From Burkholderiaceae bacterium (GTDB lineage: Bacteria > Pseudomonadota > Gammaproteobacteria > Burkholderiales > Burkholderiaceae_E), in the NCBI GenBank assembly GCA_023954045.1, contig JAMLIR010000002.1:124001-188000 (forward strand): a stretch of 64,000 nucleotides of DNA, given 5' to 3'. The position numbers and the translations under genes are program-made. Positions 49,185 through 59,573 of this stretch are shown here, one piece after another. The notes below the pieces were generated by a model. That model was not told the origin of the DNA. It saw nothing but the letters and a program-made list of their open reading frames with translations, and searched no databases. Every line of letters begins with the position of its first letter. Position 1 is the stretch's first letter.

Positions 49185-50209
49185 CGTGCGGTCTCCGCGG
49201 CCGGCTCCGTCCCCAGCGCCGCGTCGCGCAGCGCCTGCGCGACCACCTTGTCGCGGTCGTTCTCGGCGCGCAGCCGCGCGAGGTCTTCCGGGGTCAGCCC
49301 TTCGAGGTTGCGGTAGTCGCGCTTCCAGCTCGCGTCGGCGCTCCAGCGCAGCGGCGACTGCATCGTCGTGCGCGGCCCCGGCGCCGATTCGAGCAACTTC
49401 AGCGCGAGCTCGAGCGTGACCGCCTGCGACTCGGGGTCGCGCGGCCGGCCGGCCGCGTTGCCGAGCGGGAAGTCGCTGAACAGGAAGCGCGGCACGCCGC
49501 AGTGCTCGACGATGTCCTTCGCGGCGCCCATCACGACGGTGGCGATGCCGTTGCGCTCGAGGTGCCGCGCGACCAGCGACAGCGTCTGGTGGCACACCGG
49601 GCAGTTCGGCACGAGGATCGCGGCGTCGACACCGTCCGCCTGGCAGCGCGCGAGGATCTCGGGCGCGTCGACGTCGATCGTGTGGCGCTGGCTGCGGTTG
49701 GTGGGTGCGCCATGAAAGCGCGGCGCCAGTTCGCCCACGCGCCCCGCGCGCACCGCCGCGCGCAGCGCCGGCAGCGGGAACCACGCGCCGGAGTCGTCCA
49801 GGTCGGCGTGCCGGCGGTCGATGCCGACGTGCGCGATGCGCAGGTCGTGGTCGCGGGCGGTGTCGCCGGAGTAGACGCGGTAGAACTTCGCCGCGGCGTT
49901 GTACGGGGCGCCGTTGCCCTGCGGCCCCTTGTCGGGCTGGTACGGCGCGGCGGTAGTCACGATCGTGACGCGGATGCGCGCCAGCGGTTTGCGCAATGGC
50001 TGGAACGGCACGTCGAGGTAGTGCGCGTAGACGTAGGGGTTGTCGTAGCCGAGCGCGAGATACCAGTCGCGCGTGCGCCGGATGTATTCGATCGGGGCGT
50101 CGTCGGCGGGGGCGAAATCGAGAGCGTCGCGGTCGTCGCGCTCGTCGCCGTCGCTGCGTTCGCCGCGGCCGTCGCGATCGACGGGGCCGGCGCGTTCGGG
50201 CTGGGGCAT
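49181..50209 (-). CDS. Glycine/sarcosine/betaine reductase B-like protein
   Basis: A 342-residue protein of the GrdB/PrdB-like family. Visible features are YIRRTRDWYLALGYDNPYVY, RIAHVGIDRRHADLDD and the Cys pair in VPNCPVCHQTLSLVARHLE, where clostridial homologues have selenocysteine or cysteine. In aerobic proteobacteria such proteins are not glycine reductases in the Stickland sense; their reaction is unknown but probably involves carbon-sulfur or carbon-nitrogen bond cleavage. The first 35 residues are an acidic/Arg-rich extension. It leads the operon with the CoA-transferase and thiol dioxygenase. Confidence 0.8.
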   Translation of the reverse strand: MPQPERAGPVDRDGRGERSDGDERDDRDALDFAPADDAPIEYIRRTRDWYLALGYDNPYVYAHYLDVPFQPLRKPLARIRVTIVTTAAPYQPDKGPQGNGAPYNAAAKFYRVYSGDTARDHDLRIAHVGIDRRHADLDDSGAWFPLPALRAAVRAGRVGELAPRFHGAPTNRSQRHTIDVDAPEILARCQADGVDAAILVPNCPVCHQTLSLVARHLERNGIATVVMGAAKDIVEHCGVPRFLFSDFPLGNAAGRPRDPESQAVTLELALKLLESAPGPRTTMQSPLRWSADASWKRDYRNLEGLTPEDLARLRAENDRDKVVAQALRDAALGTEPAAETAR

Positions 50210-50296
50210 CGGTTCTCCGGAAGGGGGCGCGTGTCGTCGGGGTCTCGACCCCGAGTTTAGGCCGGACAGCCGCCGGCCGACCCGCCGGCGTTCTCG

Positions 50297-51526
50297 CTAG
50301 GCCTTGCCCAGCGTCCCGAAATCCGGCCTTTCCAGCAGCCAGGAGACCAGGCAGCCGGCAACCAGCCCCCAGAACGCCGCGCCGACGTTCAGGATCGCGA
50401 TGTCGGCGACGGTGACCACGAAGGTCACCAGCGCGCCCAGCGTGAAGCGGCCACCGCCGAACGCGGTGACGAACGCGGTCTGCAGCACGCGCAGCATCGC
50501 CAGGCCCGCGAGCGTCGCGATGAACGCGGGCGGCGTGGCCAGCATCAGCCGCGTGAAGAACGGCGACAGCAGCCCGAAGGCCAGCGCCAGCACGCCGACG
50601 ACGAGGCCGCCGGTGTAGTGCCGCTCGCGCTCGCCCGAGGCGGCGATGATCGCGTTGGTGGGCCCGGTGAGGCAGGTCGACACGGTGCCGACGAAGGCGG
50701 TGACGATCGAGCCGATGCCGCAGGCCACCGTCGCCGCGTTGATCGGCGCCTCGTGGCCGACCGCCTTGAGCACCGCGACGCCCTGCCCGTTCTGCACGAC
50801 CAGCACGGTGATGACCAGCGGCACGACGAGCTCCACCATCGCCTGCAGCGACCACTCCGGCACGTAGAGGTTCGGGCGCGCGAGCACCGTGGCCGCCGAC
50901 AGCTCGGGCGCGAAGCGTCCCGACAGCGCGACCGCGATCGCGCCGACCAGCAATGCGCCCAGCATCGGCGGCATCCGGCGGCCGGCTGCGTGCCAGGCGT
51001 TGAGCAGCAGGAACGCGATGACCATCGGTGCGGCGATCGCCGCGTCGTCGTGCAGCGAGCGCACCAGGTCGACGCCGAAGCGCAGGAACACGCCGGCGAC
51101 CATGCCCATCACGATCGGCATCGGCACCACGGCCATCGCGCGCCGCACCCAGCCGCTCAGGCCCAGCAGCAGCATCACCACGCCCGACGCGACGAACGCG
51201 CCGATCACCTGCGGAAAGCTCAGGTGGCCGAGCGCGGGGCCGACCAGCACGGTGCCGGGAATCGTCCAGAAGAACGCCAGCGGCTGCCGGTAGAGCCAGC
51301 AGAACAGCAGCGTGATCAGGCCGTTGAGGAAGAACGAGCCGAAGATCCACGACGCGAGGTCGGATTCGGACAGGCCGCCGCGCGTGCCGACGGCGAGGAT
51401 CACGGCCACCGGGCCGGTCGACGCGAAGATGAAGCCGATCAAGCCGTTGACCGAATAGACGGTGCCCATGTCGCGCAGCACGGTGCGCAACCGGGTCGGC
51501 GGGCGGATCGGCGACTCGAGCGACAT
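50297..51526 (-). CDS. BenE-type benzoate/proton symporter
   Basis: A 409-residue membrane transporter with about twelve helices of the benzoate:H+ symporter (BenE) family. The landmarks FIFASTGPVAVILAVGTRGG, the broken helix FWTIPGTVLVGPALG and VPMPIVMGMVAGVFL are present. It is encoded downstream of oxyR in the same direction and before the GrdB-like gene. No benzoate catabolic gene is near, so the substrate could be another aromatic or organic acid. Confidence 0.92.
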   Translation of the reverse strand: MSLESPIRPPTRLRTVLRDMGTVYSVNGLIGFIFASTGPVAVILAVGTRGGLSESDLASWIFGSFFLNGLITLLFCWLYRQPLAFFWTIPGTVLVGPALGHLSFPQVIGAFVASGVVMLLLGLSGWVRRAMAVVPMPIVMGMVAGVFLRFGVDLVRSLHDDAAIAAPMVIAFLLLNAWHAAGRRMPPMLGALLVGAIAVALSGRFAPELSAATVLARPNLYVPEWSLQAMVELVVPLVITVLVVQNGQGVAVLKAVGHEAPINAATVACGIGSIVTAFVGTVSTCLTGPTNAIIAASGERERHYTGGLVVGVLALAFGLLSPFFTRLMLATPPAFIATLAGLAMLRVLQTAFVTAFGGGRFTLGALVTFVVTVADIAILNVGAAFWGLVAGCLVSWLLERPDFGTLGKA

Positions 51527-51615
51527 GACGCAGCGATCTTACGCGATGCGCGCGGCGCGAGTGCGTGGCTGCGCGCCGTCGGGCGCCGGGTGCGCCGGTC
51601 CGCGTGCGGGCCCGC

Positions 51616-52650
51616 TCAGGACGCGAGCCCGGCCAGGAACTCGAACTCGGCCATCCGCGTCGTGGTCTGGCGTGCGACCAGCGCGATGGTTCGCTTCGGC
51701 GCGGGCGGCGCGAAGCGCTGCGGCAGCACCGACGCGCGGCCGAGGAAGCCCGAGTCGATCGCCATCTGCGGCAGCAGCGCGTCGCCGAGCCCGGACTCGA
51801 CCATCTGCACCAGCGTCACCAGGCTGGTCGCCTCGATGCCCGACGGATTGGCGCGCTCGGCGAGCCCGCAGGCCTCGAGCGTGTGCTCGCGCAGGCAGTG
51901 GCCCTCCTCGAGCAGCAGCAATCGATCGGTGTCGAGCCCGCTGATCGTCAGGCGGCGCGGCGGGCTGGCCCGCTCGGGCATGCGGGTGATCAGCCACAGT
52001 TCCTCGGCGAACAGCTCGCGCACCAGCAGGCCCGTGGTGTCGTACGGCAGCGCGATCAGCGCGAAGTCGAGCTCGGCCGCGCGCAGCCGCTCGAGCAGCG
52101 TCGCGGTCTGGTCTTCGCGCAACGCGAGCTTCAGGTCGGGGTGCCGCGCGCGCGCCTCGCGCACCAGTTGCGGCAGCATGAACGGCGCGATGGTGGGGAT
52201 GGCGCCCAGCCTCACCAGCCCGGTCATCGGCGCGGCCGCGGCGCGGACCATGCCGACCAGGTCGCGCGCCGAGCCGAGCAGCTCGCGGCTGCGCTGGACG
52301 ACCGCGCGGCCCAGCGGCGTGACGAGCACGTGCTGGCGGTCGCGCTCGACCAGTGCGGCGCCCAGCGTGCGCTCGAGCTCCTTCAGGCCCGACGACAGCG
52401 TCGACTGCGTGACGAAACAGTCCTGCGCGGCCTGCGTGAAGTTCAGCCGCTCGGCGACGGCGACCAGGTACGAGAGCTGGCGCAGCGACGGCAGCGCGCT
52501 GGCCGACGGCAGCGGCGGGCGCGCGCCGGGCGAGGGTGGGTGCCCGCCGGGCCGCGGCGCCGCCCGGGCCCGGGCCGAGGACTCGGCCGGGGCTTGGGCC
52601 GCGGCGCCGGTCGGGCGCCGCCCGGCCTCGTTATCGATTTCTTCGTTCAC
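51616..52650 (-). CDS. oxyR: OxyR-type LysR regulator with N-terminal extension
   Basis: A 344-residue LysR regulator. The winged helix is SLRQLSYLVAVAERLNF to TQSTLSSGLKELE (55-92); the redox pair of OxyR is seen as Cys252 and Cys261 in EEGHCLREHTLEACG, with the same spacing as Cys199/Cys208 of E. coli. The first 50 residues (GTG start at 52650) are Pro/Ala/Arg-rich and not part of the fold. It is divergent from rubrerythrin, a standard peroxide-defence target, across a gap holding two GATTTTA repeats 19 bases apart. Peroxide oxidation would form the disulfide and activate transcription. Confidence 0.92.
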   Translation of the reverse strand: MNEEIDNEAGRRPTGAAAQAPAESSARARAAPRPGGHPPSPGARPPLPSASALPSLRQLSYLVAVAERLNFTQAAQDCFVTQSTLSSGLKELERTLGAALVERDRQHVLVTPLGRAVVQRSRELLGSARDLVGMVRAAAAPMTGLVRLGAIPTIAPFMLPQLVREARARHPDLKLALREDQTATLLERLRAAELDFALIALPYDTTGLLVRELFAEELWLITRMPERASPPRRLTISGLDTDRLLLLEEGHCLREHTLEACGLAERANPSGIEATSLVTLVQMVESGLGDALLPQMAIDSGFLGRASVLPQRFAPPAPKRTIALVARQTTTRMAEFEFLAGLAS

Positions 52651-52734
52651 GCTGATGATTTTAATTCGTTGGACCGATTTTAGCCCGGCGGGCAGACTGC
52701 GTCCATCGTCAACCGCAACCCAGGGAGCTGCGAC

Positions 52735-53223
52735 ATGGACAAGAAGTCGATCACCATCCAGAACCTCGAAGCCGCCTTTGCCGGCGAGTCGATGGCCCAC
52801 ATCAAGTACCGGTACTTCGCGAAGGCGGCCCGCGCCGCCGGCGACGAGGAGACCGCGCGCCACTTCGAGGCGACCGCCGACCAGGAAGTGCAGCACGCGT
52901 TCGGCCACCTCGACCTGCTGTACCCGAAGGACAAGCTGACCACCGCCCGCGCGCTCGAGCTGGCGATCGAGGGCGAAACCTACGAGTACACCGAGATGTA
53001 CCCGAAGTTCCGCCACCTCGCGGTCGAGGAAGGCAACCAGGCGGCCGTGGCCGAGTTCGACGAGCAGATCGCCGAATCGAAGGAGCACGCCGAGGCATTC
53101 CGCGCGGTGCTCGAGAAGGCCGCCAAGCGCTTCGCCGCGCTGGCCAAGGTCGAGGAGAAGCACGCCAACGCGTACAAGGAAGTCCTCGATCGCGTCAACG
53201 CAATGATGAAGAAGGCCGCCTGA
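52735..53223 (+). CDS. Rubrerythrin
   Basis: A 162-residue di-iron peroxidase. The helix-bundle motifs LEAAFAGESMAHIKYRYFA, FEATADQEVQHAFGHL, EGETYEYTEMYP and EQIAESKEHAEAF contain the Glu and His iron ligands. It lacks the C-terminal rubredoxin domain of classic rubrerythrin, but a rubredoxin gene follows 72 bases downstream. It reduces hydrogen peroxide to water using electrons from rubredoxin. AGGGAG precedes the ATG; OxyR is encoded on the other strand. Confidence 0.93.
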   Translation: MDKKSITIQNLEAAFAGESMAHIKYRYFAKAARAAGDEETARHFEATADQEVQHAFGHLDLLYPKDKLTTARALELAIEGETYEYTEMYPKFRHLAVEEGNQAAVAEFDEQIAESKEHAEAFRAVLEKAAKRFAALAKVEEKHANAYKEVLDRVNAMMKKAA

Positions 53224-53295
53224 GCGGCGACAATCAGCGCCGACATTCATCGACGACAATCGCATCAACCTGATCTGCAACACGGAGAAATCGAC

Positions 53296-53466
53296 ATGAA
53301 GAGCTATCAGTGCATCGTCTGCGGGTTCGTCTACGACGAAGCCAAGGGCCTGCCCGAGGACGGCATCGCGCCCGGCACCCGCTGGGAAGACATCCCCGCC
53401 GACTGGGCCTGCCCGGACTGCGGCGTGGCCAAGGCCGACTTCGAGATGGTCGAGATCACGGCCTGA
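53296..53466 (+). CDS. Rubredoxin
   Basis: A 56-residue iron-sulfur-less redox protein with two CxxC knuckles, [10 protein letters not shown] and [11 protein letters not shown], that bind one iron. It is the electron carrier between the reductase encoded downstream and rubrerythrin. GGAG lies 9 bases before the ATG. Size and spacing match standard rubredoxins. Confidence 0.95.
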   Translation: MKSYQCIVCGFVYDEAKGLPEDGIAPGTRWEDIPADWACPDCGVAKADFEMVEITA

Positions 53467-53481
53467 ACGACGCGACGACCC

Positions 53482-54633
53482 ATGGCACCGATCGTGATCC
53501 TGGGCAGCGGACTCGCGGGCTACACGGTGGCCCGCGAGTTCCGCAAGCTCGACGCCGCGACGCCGCTCGTCATCGTCACGCGTGACGACGGCGCGGTGTA
53601 TTCGAAGCCGATGCTGTCGAACGCGCTGGCCGGCGGCCGCAGCGCCGCAGCGCTGCCCACGGCCGACGCGGCCACTGCGGCGGGCCAGCTGAACGCGACG
53701 GTGCTCGCGCAGCGCGAAGTCGCGTCGATCGACGCCGGCGCGCGCGCGCTGGTCTTCACCGACGGCGAAAGGCTCGAGTACTCGAAGCTCGTGCTCGCGC
53801 TGGGCGCCGACCCGATCCGCGTGCCGCTCGCGGGCGATGCGGCCGATGCGGTCATGCAGGTCAACGACCTGAACGACTACGCGCGCTTTCGCGACGCGAT
53901 CGAGGGCGCAGCGCACGTGACGATCCTCGGCGCCGGCCTGATCGGTTGCGAGTTCGCCAACGACCTGCGGGCCAGCGGCCGACAGGTCGACGCGATCGAC
54001 CTGGCGCCTTGGCCGCTCGGCCGGCTGGTGCCCGAGCGCGTCGGGCGCGCGTTCGCCGACAAGCTCGGCGCGGCCGGCGTGCGGCTGCGGCTGGGAACGT
54101 CTGCCACGTCGGTCGAACGGCGCGACGGCGGCCTGCGCGTGAAGCTCGCCGACGGCAGCGTCATCGACACCGACGTCGTGCTGTCGGCGATCGGCCTGCG
54201 GCCGCGCACGCAGCTCGCGCAAGCGGCCGGGCTGAAAGTGAACCGCGGCATCGTGGTCGACCGGCAATTGCGCACGAGCGCGCCCGAGGTCTACGCACTG
54301 GGCGATTGCGCCGAAGTCGACGGACAGGTGCTGCCGTTCGTGATGCCGCTGATGAACGCGGCGCGCGCCCTGGCGAAGACGCTGGCCGGCGAGCCGACCG
54401 ACGTGCGCTATCCGGCGATGCCGGTGGTGGTGAAGACGCCGGCCGCGCCGCTCACGGTGTCGCCGCCGGCCGCGGGGGCCGAAGGCAGCTGGCACTTCGA
54501 GGAAGGCGCCGACGGCAGCCTGGAAGCCACCTTCGTCGACGCGCAGGGCAACCTGCACGGCTTCGCGCTGCTGGGCGGCGCCCCGGCGACGCGCCAGGCG
54601 CTGACGAAGCGGCTGCCGGCGGTGCTCGGCTGA
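53482..54633 (+). CDS. Rubredoxin-NAD(P)+ reductase (FAD-dependent)
   Basis: A 383-residue flavoprotein. FAD-binding LGSGLAGYTVAREFRKL begins the protein, the NAD(P)-binding GAGLIGCEFANDL lies near residue 150, and the second FAD element VYALGDCAEVDG near residue 270. It passes electrons from NAD(P)H to rubredoxin, completing the NAD(P)H-reductase-rubredoxin-rubrerythrin chain for peroxide reduction. It begins 15 bases after the rubredoxin stop. Confidence 0.93.
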   Translation: MAPIVILGSGLAGYTVAREFRKLDAATPLVIVTRDDGAVYSKPMLSNALAGGRSAAALPTADAATAAGQLNATVLAQREVASIDAGARALVFTDGERLEYSKLVLALGADPIRVPLAGDAADAVMQVNDLNDYARFRDAIEGAAHVTILGAGLIGCEFANDLRASGRQVDAIDLAPWPLGRLVPERVGRAFADKLGAAGVRLRLGTSATSVERRDGGLRVKLADGSVIDTDVVLSAIGLRPRTQLAQAAGLKVNRGIVVDRQLRTSAPEVYALGDCAEVDGQVLPFVMPLMNAARALAKTLAGEPTDVRYPAMPVVVKTPAAPLTVSPPAAGAEGSWHFEEGADGSLEATFVDAQGNLHGFALLGGAPATRQALTKRLPAVLG

Positions 54634-54657
54634 AAACCCCGGGCCTTCGAGCGGACC

Positions 54658-56051
<1,394 letters not shown>

Positions 56052-56055
<4 letters not shown>

Positions 56056-57515
56056 GCGCGCGCGCGACCGAGATCGACCGCGGGCAGCGTGACGACGAAG
56101 CGCGCGCCGCCCGTGTAGTCGCCGTCGTACGCGATGAAGCCGCCGCGCCGCGTGACGATCGCATTGGAGATCGGCAGGCCCAGCCCGGTGCCCTGCCCGA
56201 CGGTCTTCGTGGTGAAGAAGGGATCGAACAGGCGGCTGCGCAACTCGGTCGGCACCCCGGGCCCGTTGTCGGACACGCTGATGCAGACGTTCGACCCTTC
56301 GCTCCAGGTGCGCACCACGATCAGCGGATCCGGCACCTTGTCGAGCGCGTGGATCGAATTGACGATCAGGTTGGTGAGGACGATGTCGAGCTGGCCGCAC
56401 CCTCCCTCGACGACCAGCGCGCCCGGAGCGAGGTCCATGCGGGCCTCGATCTGGTAGCGCCTGAGGCGGCAATCGACGAAGGTCTCGACCAGCTCCCGGA
56501 CCATCTGGTTGACGTCGCAGGTCTCGTCGCTGCACTCGTCCTTGCGCGCGTAGCCGAGCAATTCGTGCACCACCCGCGAGCAGCGCCGGGTCTCCTCGGC
56601 GATGATGCGCGCGTAGTCGGCCAGCTTCGGCTGGCCTTCGATGCCGCGCTCGAGCAGCTGCGCGTAGCCGAGCACGTTGCCCAGCGGCGTGTTGAGCTCG
56701 TGCGCAACCCCGGCAGCCAGCTGCCCCATCGCGACCAGCTTCTCGCGCATCGCCACCGTCTCCATCAGCGCGCGGTGCTCGGTGATGTCCTGCAGCGTCA
56801 GCACGCTGCCCATGTCGTTTTCCTCGTCGCTGTAGAACGCGAGGTTCAGGGCGATGTACCGCGTCCTGCCTTCGAGCTTCAGCCCGACCTCGTGGTTGCG
56901 AACCACGTACTTGTAGAGGAACGCGTCGCGCAGCACTGCCCGGTCGGGTTCGGGCAGGTCGAGCAGGTCGAACAGGTTCTGCCCGACCAGCTGCCCGGTG
57001 TCGACGCCGAACAGCGCGTCGGCCTGGCGATTGGCGACGCTGACGCGCAGGTCGTCGCCGATGCTCAGCAGCCCGACCGGCAGGCTCTGGAGAATGGTGT
57101 TGATGCGGTTGCGCTCGTCGAGGAAGCGGCCCTGGCACTCGACGACGCTCTGGAACGTGAGCCCGACCCGCGACACGGTCGTGTTGTACTCGGGGATCAG
57201 CCGGCCGGCGAGCGTGCCCGCGTGGGGTTCGGCCGGCACGGGCTCGAAGCGGCCTTCGGCGGCGAGGCGGATGCCCCGCCCCAGATCCCGGACTGCGGCA
57301 AGCTCGGCCGCGACCCGCGCCAGCAGCCAGCCCGGCGCGGCCACGAGCGCCGTGCCGATCGCCCACGCGGTGTAGTCCTCGTGCCAGAACGCTCCGGCGA
57401 CCGCGTACGCGATCGAGGCCAGCGCGGCCCAGCCGAACGGCATCCAGCGCCGGCGAAGCGCAAGAAAGGCAGGCGCCGTCCCACCGGATGCGCCCGTGAT
57501 CGGCAGCGATGCCAT
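56052..57515 (-). CDS. Membrane sensor histidine kinase (NtrB-like)
   Basis: A 487-residue kinase. Two N-terminal transmembrane helices (about 28-46 and 50-70) are followed by a HAMP-like stretch, a PAS domain (about 130-250), a phospho-His domain with His272 in MGQLAAGVAHELNTPLGN and a HATPase (DNGPGVP, GQGTGLGLPI). Three cysteines cluster after the H box (Cys312, Cys328 and Cys333 in KDECSDETCD), which could sense redox state or metal; this is inference. It overlaps the NtrC-type gene and lies 68 bases beyond the porin gene. Confidence 0.93.
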
Positions 57516-57583
57516 GTCGACACCTCGCGACCCGATCCCGGCCGGCGGAAGGGGCGGCGCGCGCCCCCGGGCAGGATCAGAAA

Positions 57584-58762
57584 TCAGAAGATGAACTGCA
57601 ACCCCAAGGTCAACTGATTATAGTCGCGCAGCGAGCGCACGGCGGGGTCGGGGGTGCCGAACTTCACCTTCGCATACTCGAGGCTCACCTTCAGCTTCTG
57701 CCCGTCGAGATACCAGTTCGCGCCGAGGCTGTTCCACGTCTGGTCGTAGTACTCGGCGTTGCCGACCTTCACGCCGTAGTCGGAGTTCTCGTGACGCGCG
57801 AAGAACTGCAGGCGACCCGGGCCGACCTTGCCGGGCAGCATGTAGCCGGCCTTCAGGTAGAAGCCCTTCAGGTCGCTGTTGACCGGCAACTCGGGGTCGG
57901 GCGACTGGTTGTACGCGCCGCCGGTGTCGTACTTGAACATGGCGCCCGACACGGTGTAGACGCCGCTGCGCGCCGGATACTCCATGAACGCGTCGACCGT
58001 CCAGGCCTTGTAGTCCTTGATGTCACGGCGCAGCAGCCAGTCGCCGTAGGCGACGTTCGACTGCGTGTCGTACGCCGCACCGATCGTCAGGACCTTGGCG
58101 GTGCCCAGATAGGTGCCGAGGTACCCGTAGTTCGACTCGGGATCCCAGAAGCTGTAGTGGACCCGCGCGGTGAGCCGCGGGTCCTTCTTCGGCACGTACG
58201 TGCCCTCGCGTCCGTCGGCCACCATGAGGCGGTACTGCAGGCGGGCGTCGAGCAGGTTGCCCCAGATTGCCAGCCCGGTGTCGCGGCTGCCGCCGAACGG
58301 CGTGTACGACAATACCTCGGCCCGGTCCATCGTCAGCGGCTCGAGGCAGGCCTCGAGGTTCTCGCGCGAGAACGTGTTCTTGAACCGGCCGACGATGAAG
58401 CGCAGGTCGTCCCGGTAATCGATCGTGACGTAGGCGTCGCGATAGTAGACGCTGCGGTTGTCCTGCCCGAAACGGCTGTCGTTGCCGGCCTCGAGTTGCG
58501 CGTAGAAGCCGACGTAGTCGTTGTACTGGCCGGAGAACGTGAGCCGGTTGCGGCGCAGGAACGCGTCGGTCGACGAACCCGTCTGCGTGTCCGACGTGAA
58601 GCTGCGGCGCTGCATCCAGCCCTGCAGCGCATAGGTGAACGTCACCGAGCCCTGGTCGCCGAACTGGATCGTCGGACCGGCGAGCGCCGGCAGCGGCAGC
58701 GCGCCGGCGACGAGCGCGGCGCAGCACGCGGCACGAACGAACATCCTGGTGGATTTTTTCAT
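57584..58762 (-). CDS. Outer-membrane porin (OprO/P- or ExtI-like beta-barrel)
   Basis: A 392-residue exported beta-barrel protein. The signal peptide ends ALPLPALAG, the mature part starts PTIQFGDQGSVTFTYALQGW and alternates charged and aromatic residues as in porins; it ends with a terminal aromatic residue (GLQFIF), needed for outer-membrane insertion. Position next to exported multiheme cytochromes suggests a porin-cytochrome conduit like those of Geobacter (ExtI) or Shewanella (MtrB). It starts 1 base after the three-heme cytochrome stop. Confidence 0.85.
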   Translation of the reverse strand: MKKSTRMFVRAACCAALVAGALPLPALAGPTIQFGDQGSVTFTYALQGWMQRRSFTSDTQTGSSTDAFLRRNRLTFSGQYNDYVGFYAQLEAGNDSRFGQDNRSVYYRDAYVTIDYRDDLRFIVGRFKNTFSRENLEACLEPLTMDRAEVLSYTPFGGSRDTGLAIWGNLLDARLQYRLMVADGREGTYVPKKDPRLTARVHYSFWDPESNYGYLGTYLGTAKVLTIGAAYDTQSNVAYGDWLLRRDIKDYKAWTVDAFMEYPARSGVYTVSGAMFKYDTGGAYNQSPDPELPVNSDLKGFYLKAGYMLPGKVGPGRLQFFARHENSDYGVKVGNAEYYDQTWNSLGANWYLDGQKLKVSLEYAKVKFGTPDPAVRSLRDYNQLTLGLQFIF

Positions 58763-58763
58763 T

Positions 58764-59255
58764 TCACTTCGCTCCGGCAGTTGCGGCGTAGGCGCCCTGG
58801 ACCTTCGACAGGTCGCTGGCATGGCAGCCGGCGCACGAGCCGGCGGAGTCGTCGCGCGGCTTCGCGACCATCTTCGCGTGCGCGAGGTCCTCTTTCATGA
58901 TCCTGGGGTTGCCCTTGTGACAGCCGGCGCACGAGTTGTTCACCTTCGCGTGCTGCGCGTGCCAGGGCGATTTCGTGTCGGGCGCTTTCGCCCGCGTGCC
59001 GTTGTGGCACTTGAAACAGCTCGACGCGCCCAGCCCGCAAGCGTTGGCCAGCGGAATCGGCGACACGCGCGAGGCGCTGTCTGCCAGCGCCGACACGGCC
59101 TCGGCGCCCCAGCCGGCTGCCGCTTGCGCATCCGGCTCGTCGCGCGCTGCGGTGCCCAGGCCGGCCAGAAGCGCCATGCCGATCGCCAGCGCGGACAGCA
59201 GTCCGCTGCGCCAGGCCCATCTCCTCCAGCCTGCCTTGTCGTGCCCGTGTCTCAT
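58764..59255 (-). CDS. Three-heme periplasmic c-type cytochrome
   Basis: A 163-residue exported protein with an N-terminal signal/anchor (LLSALAIGMALLAGLG) and three heme-binding motifs: CFKCH (80-84), CAGCH (109-113) and CAGCH (141-145). Heme-binding motifs lie far from the membrane segment, as in small periplasmic electron-transfer cytochromes. It overlaps the stop of the small gene upstream and runs into the porin gene, so all three form one transcript from the sigma-54 promoter. Confidence 0.9.
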   Translation of the reverse strand: MRHGHDKAGWRRWAWRSGLLSALAIGMALLAGLGTAARDEPDAQAAAGWGAEAVSALADSASRVSPIPLANACGLGASSCFKCHNGTRAKAPDTKSPWHAQHAKVNNSCAGCHKGNPRIMKEDLAHAKMVAKPRDDSAGSCAGCHASDLSKVQGAYAATAGAK

Positions 59256-59533
59256 TTGCCCTCCTCCCTCTGTTGTTCGTGCCGCCCGGGGGCCGGCCTC
59301 GCCGGGCCGGACCCGCCGCCCGGTGCGGGCGCGTCCGCCGCCTTCTGCTGCGATCCCGACCCGAACCGCGCCTCCCATGCCTTGCGGATCTCTTCCTCGC
59401 CCAGGCCCGATTCGCAGGAACAGACGGGCCCGCGCGAGCGGTACTTCAGCCGCGGCGGATCCGACGTCGCCGCCTGGGCGAGAGCCGCCGCAAGCAGCAA
59501 CGCGAGCGCGATCGAGACTCGAATCGAATTCAT
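59252..59533 (-). CDS. Small exported Cys-containing protein
   Basis: A 93-residue protein with a signal peptide (IRVSIALALLLAAALAQA) and a short core RGPVCSCESGLGEEEIRKAWEARFG. CSC could bind metal or form a disulfide; the C-terminal 30 residues are Gly/Pro/Ala-rich and likely disordered. No heme motif. In Geobacter Ext clusters a small periplasmic protein occupies a similar position. First gene after the sigma-54 promoter at 59574-59589. Confidence 0.75.
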   Translation of the reverse strand: MNSIRVSIALALLLAAALAQAATSDPPRLKYRSRGPVCSCESGLGEEEIRKAWEARFGSGSQQKAADAPAPGGGSGPARPAPGRHEQQREEGK

Positions 59534-59544
59534 GGTTCCGCGAT

Positions 59545-59560
59545 GCACGAAGCTTCGTGC
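59545..59560. promoter_or_regulatory. Perfect 16-base palindrome upstream of the porin unit
   Basis: GCACGAAGCTTCGTGC is a perfect inverted repeat ending 12 bases before the ATG at 59533 and just downstream of the sigma-54 promoter. It is not a terminator (no T-run). It could be an operator or mRNA hairpin affecting translation. Chance in GC-rich DNA is possible but a perfect 16-mer is rare. Confidence 0.4.
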
Positions 59561-59573
59561 CGATCGCGTTGAA

